Shown: one piece after another, positions 1 to 5,978 of the stretch
How positions within the stretch are numbered: position 1 is the stretch's first letter
Layout: each line of letters starts with the position of its first letter
NCBI GenBank assembly: GCA_937872005.1
Contig: CALMPQ010000163.1
Coordinates: 1 to 7,358 of the forward strand
Length of the DNA stretch: 7,358 bases
Direction of reading: 5' to 3'
Source of the DNA: an uncultured Propioniciclava sp.
Lineage (GTDB): Bacteria > Actinomycetota > Actinomycetes > Propionibacteriales > Propionibacteriaceae
Notes under the pieces: model-generated
What the model was told of the DNA's origin: nothing
Database searches by the model: none
The model's input: the letters and a program-made list of their open reading frames with translations, nothing else
Position numbers and translations under genes: made by a program

Positions 1-837
1 CTGCACCCCCTCCTCCGGGTCGACCCACCCAAGGTGGGCGCCTGGTGGCTGGACGCCCGCCTCGCGGCGACGCCCTCGGGTGTGGCGTACACCGCGCACT
101 CCGAGGCCGGGGAACATGTCATGGTCGTCATGCTCAGCGAGGGCGCGACCGCCGACCCGGCGGCCGTTGACCGCTTCGCCGGGACGATCGACCGGATGCA
201 CATCGACACGGTCCTCGCCCGCGGGGGCCGCGGCCAGCAGGGTGGACGCCTCGGCCACAAGTTCGTCGCCCCCGGCGACACCCCGCAGGCACCCGACGCG
301 ACGCCCGAGGCGCCCTGGGTCGGCCTCGCCTGGGACGGCAGCGCCGCGGCGGTCGAGGAGGCGGACCGCATCCTCGCCGAGGTCGACCTGAGCTGGTTGC
401 CCCCCACGGGGACCCCGTCCGGCCCCCACTACCAGTTGCCGTGGGTCGACAAGGTCACCCCCGGGCTCGCCCGCCAGTGGCCGCTGCCGTGGCCGGGGCG
501 CACCGACCGCGCCGGCTGGCTGTCGATCCTCATCTCGTGGATCATCATGATGCTGCTCATGGCCCTGGCCGTGCTCATCGCGATCCTGATCTTCCAGGCC
601 ACCCCACCGCAGTCGCCGCCCCCACCCGTGCCGACCTCGGCCTCCGGGTCCGGTGGGGGGTCCGGGACGCCGTCGCCCGACTCCGCCTCACCCGAGCCGG
701 ACTCGGCCTCGCCCTCCCCCGACTCCGCCTCGCCGTCACCCCAGTCGGGTTCCCCCTCGCCGCAGACCGCGTCACCCGAACCGAGCGCGGGCGAGTCGGC
801 CGGTGCGCCCTCCCCCACCATGGACCGGCGCCTGTGA
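1..837 (+). CDS. Membrane-anchored protein with kinase N-lobe-like start and Pro/Ser-rich tail (5' incomplete)
   Basis: The frame is open to base 1, so the true start probably lies just outside the window; a GTG at 34 is an internal alternative. The visible N-terminus (bases 4-130) follows the pattern of actinobacterial Ser/Thr kinases: a short leader with DP, then VGAWWLDARL in place of the usual VGxYRLLARLG, then SGVAYTAH in place of GxVYLA. The position of the ATP-binding lysine in the VAVKVL strand reads VMVVML, so the lysine is absent, and the glycine loop is degraded. No HRD or DFG motif follows. A single hydrophobic helix spans about bases 514-597 (GWLSILISWIIMMLLMALAV and on). The C-terminus is a Pro/Ser/Glu-rich tail with heptad-like repeats, probably outside the cell. 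The stop TGA (835-837) overlaps the GTG start of the HAD gene, suggesting one transcript. Kinase ancestry is my inference by eye; the function is unknown. Confidence 0.75.
   Translation: MHPLLRVDPPKVGAWWLDARLAATPSGVAYTAHSEAGEHVMVVMLSEGATADPAAVDRFAGTIDRMHIDTVLARGGRGQQGGRLGHKFVAPGDTPQAPDATPEAPWVGLAWDGSAAAVEEADRILAEVDLSWLPPTGTPSGPHYQLPWVDKVTPGLARQWPLPWPGRTDRAGWLSILISWIIMMLLMALAVLIAILIFQATPPQSPPPPVPTSASGSGGGSGTPSPDSASPEPDSASPSPDSASPSPQSGSPSPQTASPEPSAGESAGAPSPTMDRRL
679..783 (+). repeat. Five tandem 21-base units coding a DSASPxP repeat
   Basis: Five consecutive 21-base units start at 679, 700, 721, 742 and 763. They encode DSASPEP, DSASPSP, DSASPSP, QSGSPSP and QTASPEP in the tail of the membrane protein. 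The units are diverged at third positions, so the repeat is an old protein-level one rather than a fresh DNA expansion. Such Pro/Ser stretches usually act as extended, wall-spanning linkers. Confidence 0.8.
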
Positions 838-1667
838 CCGCCATCCGCCTCGTCGCCACCGACCTCGACGGCACCCTGCTCGACCCGTCCGGGCGCATCG
901 CCGACTCCGACGTGGAGGCCATCCTGGCCGCGGCGTCCGCCGGGGTCGTCATCGTGGTGGCGACGGGCCGGCCGTTGCGCTGGCTCAGCATCCTGGCCCC
1001 CATCGCCGACGCGGACCCCCTCGTGGTGGCAAGCAACGGCGCGGCCGTCTACGACCTGCACACCGACCGCGTCCTGACCCAGCACCCCCTCGACCGCAGC
1101 GTCATCGTCGAGCTCGCAGCCGAGTTGGGCGCGCAGCTGCCCGGCATCCGCTTCGCCCTGGAGGAGGGCCGGGTGTTCCGCACCGAACGGGAGTGGGCCA
1201 ACCACGTGCCCGACGCGACCATGGCGCTCGCGGACGAGGAGGCGGTCACCGTTCGGGGCGTCTGGCCGGGCCTGCTGGACGAGGCGGGCGACGTCGTGAA
1301 ACTGCTCGTGGCCCACCCCGACTCCGACCCCGACGACCTGCTCGCCCGCGCCGCCGCGATCGTGGGGACCCGCGCCGAGGTGACCCATTCCGTCACCGAG
1401 GGGCGCCACGCCCTGCTCGAGGTGAGCGCGCCCGGCATCTCCAAGGCCGCCACGATCGCGGCGCTCGCCGGCGAGCGTGGCATCACCGCCGACGAGGTCG
1501 CCGCCTTCGGTGACATGCCCAATGACCTGGCCATGCTCGAGTACGCCGGGCACCCCTTCGTCATGGCGAACGGCCACCCGGCGCTGCGGGCGCGGTTCCC
1601 CGTCATCGGCAGCAACGCCGAGGGCGGCGTCGGTGCCCAGATCCGCGCCCTGCTCGCTGAAGACTAG
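834..1667 (+). CDS. Cof-type HAD superfamily phosphatase (IIB subfamily)
   Basis: The 277-residue product is a cytoplasmic haloacid dehalogenase-fold phosphatase. All four HAD motifs are present. Motif I is DLDGTLLD with nucleophile D10 and acid D12. Motif II is VVATGRP with T44. Motif III is the lysine of GISKAATI (K204). Motif IV is GDMPNDLAM with D227 and D231 for Mg binding. The insert between motifs II and III is of the alpha/beta cap type of Cof-like IIB enzymes, and the length is the usual one for that family. The substrate is not predictable; family members act on sugar phosphates or phosphorylated cofactors. The start is GTG at 834, chosen because motif I follows after nine residues and because it overlaps the preceding TGA as GTGA, implying translational coupling with the membrane protein. 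Confidence 0.93.
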   Translation: MTAIRLVATDLDGTLLDPSGRIADSDVEAILAAASAGVVIVVATGRPLRWLSILAPIADADPLVVASNGAAVYDLHTDRVLTQHPLDRSVIVELAAELGAQLPGIRFALEEGRVFRTEREWANHVPDATMALADEEAVTVRGVWPGLLDEAGDVVKLLVAHPDSDPDDLLARAAAIVGTRAEVTHSVTEGRHALLEVSAPGISKAATIAALAGERGITADEVAAFGDMPNDLAMLEYAGHPFVMANGHPALRARFPVIGSNAEGGVGAQIRALLAED

Positions 1668-1688
1668 GATCGAGGAAACGCCCTGACC

Positions 1689-1694
1689 AGGAGG
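1689..1694 (+). promoter_or_regulatory. Ribosome binding site AGGAGG for the P450 gene
   Basis: AGGAGG lies five bases before the GTG at 1700. This is the strongest Shine-Dalgarno match in the window and fixes the P450 start. The 32-base gap after the HAD gene shows no clear promoter, so co-transcription with the HAD gene is possible. Confidence 0.8.
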
Positions 1695-1699
1695 CCCTC

Positions 1700-2848
1700 G
1701 TGACCGACCACATCCCCGACGACCTCGACCCGGCCGGCCGCGACCTGCGGGCGTACACCGACGAGTTGCGCCCCGACCACCGGGTCGTGCGGAACGCGCG
1801 CGGCGAGTGGGTGCTGTTGCGGCACGCCGACGTCGTCGAGGCGGCGCACGACGCCGAACGGTTTAGCAGCGCCGTCTCCCAGCACCTTCAGGTGCCCAAC
1901 GGCCTCGACGGGGACGCCCACCGCGCGGCCCGGACGACCCTCGACCGGTACTTCACGCAGGACGCCCTGGCCCCGTTCGAGCCGGCCTTCCGCGGGATCG
2001 CGCGTGACCTGTTCGCGGCGCTGCCGCGCGGCGAGGCGATCGAGGCCGTGCACGACGTGGGCGCGATGTTCGCCGTCCGCGGGCAGAGCGCGTGGCTGGG
2101 CTGGCCCGCCGAGCTCGAGCCCCACCTGCTGGCCTGGATGGCGGAGAACCACGCCGCCACCCGGTCGGGTGACCGGTCGCGCACGGCGGTCGTCGCCTCC
2201 GACTTCGACGCGCTCATCCGGTCGGTGGTCGAGCCGCGGCGAGCCGCCGGCGACGCCGCGCCCGACGACCTCACCACCCAGCTGATGCGCGACACGGTGG
2301 ACGGGCGCCCGTTCACCGACGAGGAGATCGTCTCGATCCTGCGCAACTGGACCGGCGGCGACCTGGGCTCGATCGCCCTGTGCGTCGGCGTCCTGTTCGC
2401 CTTCCTGGCCGACAACCCCGACCTGCAGCGCCACCTGCGCGGCGGCGTCGGCGACGCCGAGATGGACGCCGTCATCGACGAGGTCCTGCGCATCGACGAC
2501 CCCTTCCTGTCGAACCGCCGCCGCACCACGTGCCCGGTGCACATCGCGGGCGCCGACATCCCCGAGGGCGCCCACGTGAAGCTGCACTGGACCTCGGCCA
2601 ACCGCGACGCCGCCGTGTTCCCCGACGCCGACGCCTTCGACCCCGAGGCCAACGCCGAGCACAACCTCGTCTACGGCATCGGGCCGCACGTGTGCCCGGG
2701 GCGTCCGCTCGCGACGATGGAGCTGCGCATCGCCGTGCAGGAGGCGCTGGCCGCCACCGAGTGGATCGCGTGGGCCGAGGGTGAACGGCCCGAGCGCGAG
2801 GTGGCCCCGCTCGGCGGCTGGGCCAAGGTCCCGGTCGTCCTGACCTGA
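1700..2848 (+). CDS. Cytochrome P450
   Basis: The 382-residue protein is a soluble bacterial class I-type P450, a heme monooxygenase that needs an electron-transfer partner. The K-helix ExxR motif is E261-V-L-R264 and the heme-thiolate loop is YGIGPHVCPGRPLA with Cys332. A C-helix-like DGDAHRAART occurs at 70-79. Length is at the short end of the family, with no membrane segment. The I-helix segment at about 216-224 reads NWTGGDLGS, so the usual acid-Thr pair (as in AGxDT) is not at its normal place. No ferredoxin or reductase gene lies nearby, so redox partners must be elsewhere. The substrate is unknown. The gene follows the HAD gene by 32 bases on the same strand and converges with the deacetylase gene, with 15 bases between the stops. 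The family call is firm; catalytic competence is plausible but atypical. Confidence 0.95.
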   Translation: MTDHIPDDLDPAGRDLRAYTDELRPDHRVVRNARGEWVLLRHADVVEAAHDAERFSSAVSQHLQVPNGLDGDAHRAARTTLDRYFTQDALAPFEPAFRGIARDLFAALPRGEAIEAVHDVGAMFAVRGQSAWLGWPAELEPHLLAWMAENHAATRSGDRSRTAVVASDFDALIRSVVEPRRAAGDAAPDDLTTQLMRDTVDGRPFTDEEIVSILRNWTGGDLGSIALCVGVLFAFLADNPDLQRHLRGGVGDAEMDAVIDEVLRIDDPFLSNRRRTTCPVHIAGADIPEGAHVKLHWTSANRDAAVFPDADAFDPEANAEHNLVYGIGPHVCPGRPLATMELRIAVQEALAATEWIAWAEGERPEREVAPLGGWAKVPVVLT

Positions 2849-2863
2849 CCGTCGGAGCCCACG

Positions 2864-4189
2864 TCAGCGGGCGAAGGCATCCAGGGTGAAGAACCCGTAG
2901 CCACGGGCGCGGGTGCCGTCGATGATGCAGGACAGCGCGTCGGCGTCCAGCGTGGATCCATCGGTCGGGTGCGCGCCCACGTGCATCAGCACGACCTGAC
3001 CGGGCCTGATGGTCCCCAGGACCCGCTGGCACACCCACCACCCGGTCCGCCCGCCCCCGGTGCCCTGCCAGCCGAGGCTGTCGACCGTCCAGCGGAACGG
3101 GACGTAACCGGCCCCGTTGACCACCGTCGTGGTCCGCGTGTCCCGATCGCCCAGCGGGTAGCGGAACAGCGGGAGGGTCGTCCGGCCGGTGAGAGGCGCG
3201 ATCGCCGCGTCCGCGCGGGAGAGTTCGCCCCGGATCTGGTCGGCGGTCAGCGTCGTGAAGCCGGGGTGGGTCATCGAGTGGTTGCCCACGGGGTGGCCGG
3301 CCGCGGCCATCGCGCGCACCGCGTCGGGGTTGCGGCGCGCGAAGTCACCGGTGACGAAGAACGTGGCGGGCACGCCCTTGGTGCGCAGCGTGGCGAGGAT
3401 GCGGTCGACCCCCGTGCTGGAGGCGCCCCCGTCGAACGTCAGCGCCACGACCGGCCACGTCGTCGGCAGGGTCTCCCAGTCACGACCGGCCCGCGACGCC
3501 CCACAGGTGGTCGCCGCCGGCGCCGGCCCCCCGTTCACGTACCGGTACAGGAAGGCGGCCATCGCGTCCCGCGCGATCGGGGCCCACGGCCGGTAGGTCG
3601 GGCACCCGAACGGCTCGGCCCAGCCGGTGGTGATGCCGCGTTCACGCAGCCAGTGGATCTCCTTGGTGTAGGGCGTCCAGGGTCGCAGGTCCCAGAACTG
3701 GGTCGTGGCCGGGGGCGTGTGGGCCGGGCTGCCGGCGTACCGGTACAGGAACGCTGCCATCGCGTCGCGGTCGATGGGGAGGGTGGGCCGGAAGGTGCGG
3801 GAGCCGTCGGGCGCGGCCCAGCCCGTCGTGATACCCCGCCGCCACGCCCAGATGATCGCAGCGTAGTGCTCATCGGTCGGGGCGAGGTCGGCGAACGGCG
3901 AGGTGGCCGGAAGGGTGACCGCGGGGGCGCCGGCGAGCCGGTGCAGGAAGGCGGCCATGGCGTCCCGGTTGACCGGGGCCAGCGGGCGGTACTCGCGGGT
4001 GCCGTCGGCTCGGGGCCACCCGGTCGCGATCCCCCGCTGGGTCACCCACGTGATCTCCGCCTCGAACGCCGTGCCGGGTGGCACGTCGACGAAGCCGGAC
4101 GCCGCACGGGCCGGTTGCGCCCCCGCCACCCCCGCCAGGACGACGATGATCGTGGTCAGGACCGAGGCCCATCGCAACTCGTGGTTCAT
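2864..4189 (-). CDS. Secreted polysaccharide deacetylase with three SLH-type repeats
   Basis: The 441-residue protein has a signal peptide (about 1-30, hydrophobic stretch TTIIVVLAGVAGA, AxA-type cleavage near PARA-A). Three S-layer-homology-like modules follow at about 33-87, 99-153 and 165-219, each with F.D, RGI.TGW and RDAMAAFL.R. The NodB/CE4 catalytic domain (about 246-441) shows motif 1 TFDGG (251-255), motif 2 NHSMTHP (H304, H308), motif 3 FRYPLGDRD (R343), motif 4 DSLGW (D370) and motif 5 LMHVG (H403). The usual TFDDG is TFDGG, so the second, metal-binding Asp is replaced by Gly. The likely role is removing N- or O-acetyl groups from cell-wall or surface glycans while held at the wall by the SLH part. 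The ATG at 4189 is preceded by GGGAG at six bases. Four cysteines (196, 229, 387, 421) could form disulfides outside the cell. The metallopeptidase gene lies 67 bases upstream on the same strand. Confidence 0.92.
   Translation of the reverse strand: MNHELRWASVLTTIIVVLAGVAGAQPARAASGFVDVPPGTAFEAEITWVTQRGIATGWPRADGTREYRPLAPVNRDAMAAFLHRLAGAPAVTLPATSPFADLAPTDEHYAAIIWAWRRGITTGWAAPDGSRTFRPTLPIDRDAMAAFLYRYAGSPAHTPPATTQFWDLRPWTPYTKEIHWLRERGITTGWAEPFGCPTYRPWAPIARDAMAAFLYRYVNGGPAPAATTCGASRAGRDWETLPTTWPVVALTFDGGASSTGVDRILATLRTKGVPATFFVTGDFARRNPDAVRAMAAAGHPVGNHSMTHPGFTTLTADQIRGELSRADAAIAPLTGRTTLPLFRYPLGDRDTRTTTVVNGAGYVPFRWTVDSLGWQGTGGGRTGWWVCQRVLGTIRPGQVVLMHVGAHPTDGSTLDADALSCIIDGTRARGYGFFTLDAFAR
3533..4093 (-). 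repeat. Three SLH-type modules at exact 66-residue spacing
   Basis: Modules begin at residues 33, 99 and 165 of the deacetylase, giving a constant 66-residue (198-base) period. Shared signatures are RGIATGW, RGITTGW and RGITTGW, then YRP, FRP and YRP, then RDAMAAFLHR, RDAMAAFLYR and RDAMAAFLYR. The linkers between modules are also of equal length. SLH modules are known to bind secondary wall polymers, so they probably anchor the enzyme at the surface. Confidence 0.88.
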
Positions 4190-4256
4190 GGCGAGCTCCC
4201 GCCTTCCAAGGGTGTGTCACCCAGTACAACGCGGGGAGGACCGAAAAGGATAGGGG

Positions 4257-4610
4257 TCAGGCGTACCCGAGTTCGTGCAACCGGTCGTCGTCGATGCCGA
4301 AGAAGTGGGCGATCTCGTGGACGACGGTGATGTTCACCTCGTCGACCACGTCCTCGACGGTGTCGCAGATCGCCAGGGTCGGGTTGCGGAAGATCGTGAT
4401 GGTGTCGGGCAGCACCCCGCCGTAGCTGACGCCGCGCTCGGTCAGCGGAATGCCCTCGTAGAGGCCCAACAGCTCCGGGTCCTCGGGCGGTGCGTCGTCG
4501 GCGACCACGATCACGCAGTTGTCGAGCAGGTCGAGCAACTCGCCCGGCACGGAGTCCAGCGCAGCCGTGACGTGCACCTCGAACTCGTCCGCGTCCATCT
4601 CGATGGCCAT
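4257..4610 (-). CDS. Zincin-like metallopeptidase family protein (PF06262 type)
   Basis: The 117-residue cytoplasmic protein ends in VVHEIAHFFGIDDDRLHELGYA. The HExxH zinc site with the following GIDDDRLHELG is the hallmark of the small bacterial zincin family once called DUF1025, and the length is typical. The N-terminal MxxDEFE...ALDSVPGEL and the central GLYEGIPLTER...LPDTITIFRNP also match the family. Two His of HExxH are visible; the third ligand is probably in the DD..H tail. Physiological substrates are not known. I chose the ATG at 4610 because it lies six bases after a TACGAT -10-like box with no Shine-Dalgarno, as expected for a leaderless mRNA; an ATG at 4598 is the alternative. 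The gene is divergent from the redox operon across 121 bases. The deacetylase gene follows on the same strand after 67 bases. Confidence 0.92.
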   Translation of the reverse strand: MAIEMDADEFEVHVTAALDSVPGELLDLLDNCVIVVADDAPPEDPELLGLYEGIPLTERGVSYGGVLPDTITIFRNPTLAICDTVEDVVDEVNITVVHEIAHFFGIDDDRLHELGYA

Positions 4611-4616
4611 GCCCGG

Positions 4617-4622
4617 ATCGTA
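4617..4622 (-). promoter_or_regulatory. Candidate -10 box of a leaderless metallopeptidase transcript
   Basis: On the minus strand TACGAT (pattern TAnnnT) ends six bases before the ATG at 4610. The spacing puts the likely transcription start at or next to the A of the start codon. No convincing -35 box is visible at 16-18 bases, which is common for such actinobacterial promoters. Confidence 0.45.
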
Positions 4623-4662
4623 GCCAGCCGGGCGAACGACGCGCCGGATCGCGGTCGGACAC

Positions 4663-4691
4663 TGGACCCCGTGCCCCGGCCCGTCCATGAT
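4663..4691 (+). promoter_or_regulatory. Candidate sigma-A-type promoter of the redox operon
   Basis: TGGACC (4663-4668, 4 of 6 matches to TTGACA) is followed after 17 bases by CATGAT (4686-4691, 4 of 6 matches to TATAAT). It lies about 40 bases before the first gene of the operon and is the best-spaced pair I see in the 121-base divergent region. The match is moderate and unproven. Confidence 0.3.
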
Positions 4692-4695
4692 GGAC
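4683..4695. promoter_or_regulatory. 13-bp palindrome GTCCAT-G-ATGGAC over the candidate -10 box
   Basis: Perfect six-base arms flank a single central G. It covers the candidate -10 hexamer and ends 36 bases before the ATG at 4732, a position where a dimeric repressor could block transcription. No regulator gene is in the window to pair it with, so the operator role is inference. Confidence 0.35.
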
Positions 4696-4731
4696 CCAGC
4701 CCGACCGCCCCGATCCCGAGGACTCCCGCCC

Positions 4732-5406
4732 ATGCGCAGCCAGTTCAGCCTGCTCGACGGCTCCCCCGTCAGCGTGGATGCCCCCCACGCCACGCTTGAG
4801 GCCCCCATCGCCGTGGGCGTCCTGTTCACCGACACCATGGAGGTCGAGGTGAACGCCGGCACCCCCGAGGCCGCCGGCCTGTTCCTTGACATCACCGGCA
4901 CCGAGTTGACCTCGTCGCTGCAACTCCGGGGTGGGCGCACCCTGCGGCTGGGCCCGCTCGGCGGGCAGCGCGGTGAGGGCTGGGGCTACGTCGTGGAGGT
5001 GGGGGATGACCGGCTGTTCGGGCCGACGCCTCCCGCTTTGTCCGCCGAGCGACTGGCGGCCGTCCTGTCGGAACTGTCGCCGGCCCGCAACCAGCGCGGG
5101 CTCACCGTGACCCCAAACGGTGCGGTCGGCTGGTCGCCCTACCGGACGCAGGGTGCCTCGCAGGTGCTGGTCCCGGCGTCGGGCAACCCGCTCCTGCTCG
5201 ACATCCGGCGCCCCGTGCCCGACCAGCGCCCCGGCCGTCGGGGCGCCAAGGTGCGCGGTGGGTTGTTGTCGCGACAGGGCGATCCGGGTCGCCAGCACGT
5301 CGTGCTGGAGAGCGACCAGTTCGTCACGTACGGCGTCCCCCTGCCCCAGACCTCGCTGGACGAACTGGCCGAGGTGATGTCCGAGGTCCTGGTGGAGCTG
5401 CGATGA
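4732..5406 (+). CDS. Unrecognised cysteine-free protein, first gene of the mau-like redox operon
   Basis: I do not recognise this 224-residue protein. It has no signal peptide, no membrane helix and no cysteine, so it is probably cytoplasmic. The first 100 residues look beta-rich (IAVGVLFTDTMEVEV, TLRLGPLGG, GWGYVVEVGDD). A helical stretch (ALSAERLAAVLSEL, 102-115) and a basic loop (RRPVPDQRPGRRGAKVRGG, about 159-177) follow, then a C-terminal helix (LDELAEVMSEVLVEL). The ATG at 4732 has GAGGA nine bases upstream and is preferred to the in-frame ATG at 4687, which sits in the candidate promoter. Its stop overlaps the start of the MauE-like gene as ATGA. In Paracoccus this place upstream of mauE is held by mauB, but this protein is far too short and unlike a seven-bladed propeller subunit. 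A folding or targeting helper for the exported substrate is one possibility, without direct evidence. Confidence 0.88.
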   Translation: MRSQFSLLDGSPVSVDAPHATLEAPIAVGVLFTDTMEVEVNAGTPEAAGLFLDITGTELTSSLQLRGGRTLRLGPLGGQRGEGWGYVVEVGDDRLFGPTPPALSAERLAAVLSELSPARNQRGLTVTPNGAVGWSPYRTQGASQVLVPASGNPLLLDIRRPVPDQRPGRRGAKVRGGLLSRQGDPGRQHVVLESDQFVTYGVPLPQTSLDELAEVMSEVLVELR

Positions 5407-5978
5407 GCGCCGCCCTCCTCGCCTGCTGCGCCCTCGTGCTCCTGGCCTCGGCGTGGTCGCACGTGCGCGACCCCCGCGCACTCATCGCCGGTCTGGGCGC
5501 GCACGGCTTGGTCCCCGTCCGACTGAGGACGCCGATGGCCCGCGTCCTCACCGCCACCGAACTGGCGCTCGGGGTGGCCGGGCTCGCCGCCGCGCTGACC
5601 GGTCTGCTGGTGGTGGCGGTCGTCGCGGCCGCCGCTTGCACGCTGCTGTTCCTGGCCATGAGCGGCTACCTGCTCGCCGTCCGGCGCAGCGCCCCCGCGG
5701 GCGTGCCCTGCGCGTGCGGACTCGGCGACGCCCCGCTGGGCCCCTGGGTGACCGCCCGTGCCCTCATCCTGGCGGGGCTCGCCGCGGTCGTGGCCGGATC
5801 GGCCGCGGTGGCGCTGGCCTCCGCAGACGCCGGGGCCTGGGGGCTGGCTGGCCGACCGGTCGACGAGGCCGTCGTCCTGGTCTGCGCCGCGCTGGCCCTC
5901 GCCATCGCGGTGGCCCTGTTGCCGGTGGCGCGCCGCGACCCCGAGGGCCTCGTGCTCGCGGCCGGAGGTGCCCGATGA
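5403..5978 (+). CDS. MauE-like redox membrane protein
   Basis: The 191-residue integral membrane protein has four to five hydrophobic helices (about 1-18, 46-68, 70-93, 117-140, 155-174). Between the third and fourth lies VPCACGLGD with the C103-x-C105 pair, corresponding to the PCxCFG signature of the MauE family (PF07291). MauE is known to be needed, together with MauD, for production of the disulfide-rich light chain of methylamine dehydrogenase, presumably by helping form its disulfides. The initial segment SAWSHVRDPRALIAGL is also typical of MauE/DoxX-like proteins. Two further cysteines (8, 9) sit in the first helix and one (79) in the third. The start ATG overlaps the previous stop (ATGA) and the stop overlaps the MauD-like start (ATGA), so the product is probably made in step with its neighbours. 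The family call is good; the physiological partner is inferred. Confidence 0.87.
   Translation: MSAALLACCALVLLASAWSHVRDPRALIAGLGAHGLVPVRLRTPMARVLTATELALGVAGLAAALTGLLVVAVVAAAACTLLFLAMSGYLLAVRRSAPAGVPCACGLGDAPLGPWVTARALILAGLAAVVAGSAAVALASADAGAWGLAGRPVDEAVVLVCAALALAIAVALLPVARRDPEGLVLAAGGAR

Noticed and set aside
429..1577. Long minus-strand open frame opposite the membrane protein and HAD gene.
   Set aside because: It is a frame shadow in GC-rich DNA: a low-complexity Gly/Val/Arg product with no recognisable motif, while the plus strand carries all HAD motifs.
1664..2689. Minus-strand open frame opposite the P450.
   Set aside because: The P450 motifs are on the plus strand, and the reverse product is a repetitive Gly/Val/Arg sequence.
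4210..4222. Small palindrome GGGTG-TGT-CACCC upstream of the deacetylase gene.
   Set aside because: With only a five-base stem in GC-rich DNA it is likely chance, and no convincing promoter could be paired with it.
2969..4330. Long plus-strand open frame opposite the deacetylase.
   Set aside because: Its Arg/Gly/Pro-rich product has no motif, whereas the minus strand has a signal peptide, SLH repeats and NodB motifs.
4613..4651. Direct repeat CCGGATCG at 4613 and 4644 in the divergent region.
   Set aside because: An eight-base repeat in such GC-rich DNA is weak, and the spacing of 31 bases fits no clear operator model.
4186..5481. Minus-strand open frame spanning the divergent promoter region.
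   Set aside because: It crosses two real genes and an intergenic region, and the product is Arg-rich and low in complexity.
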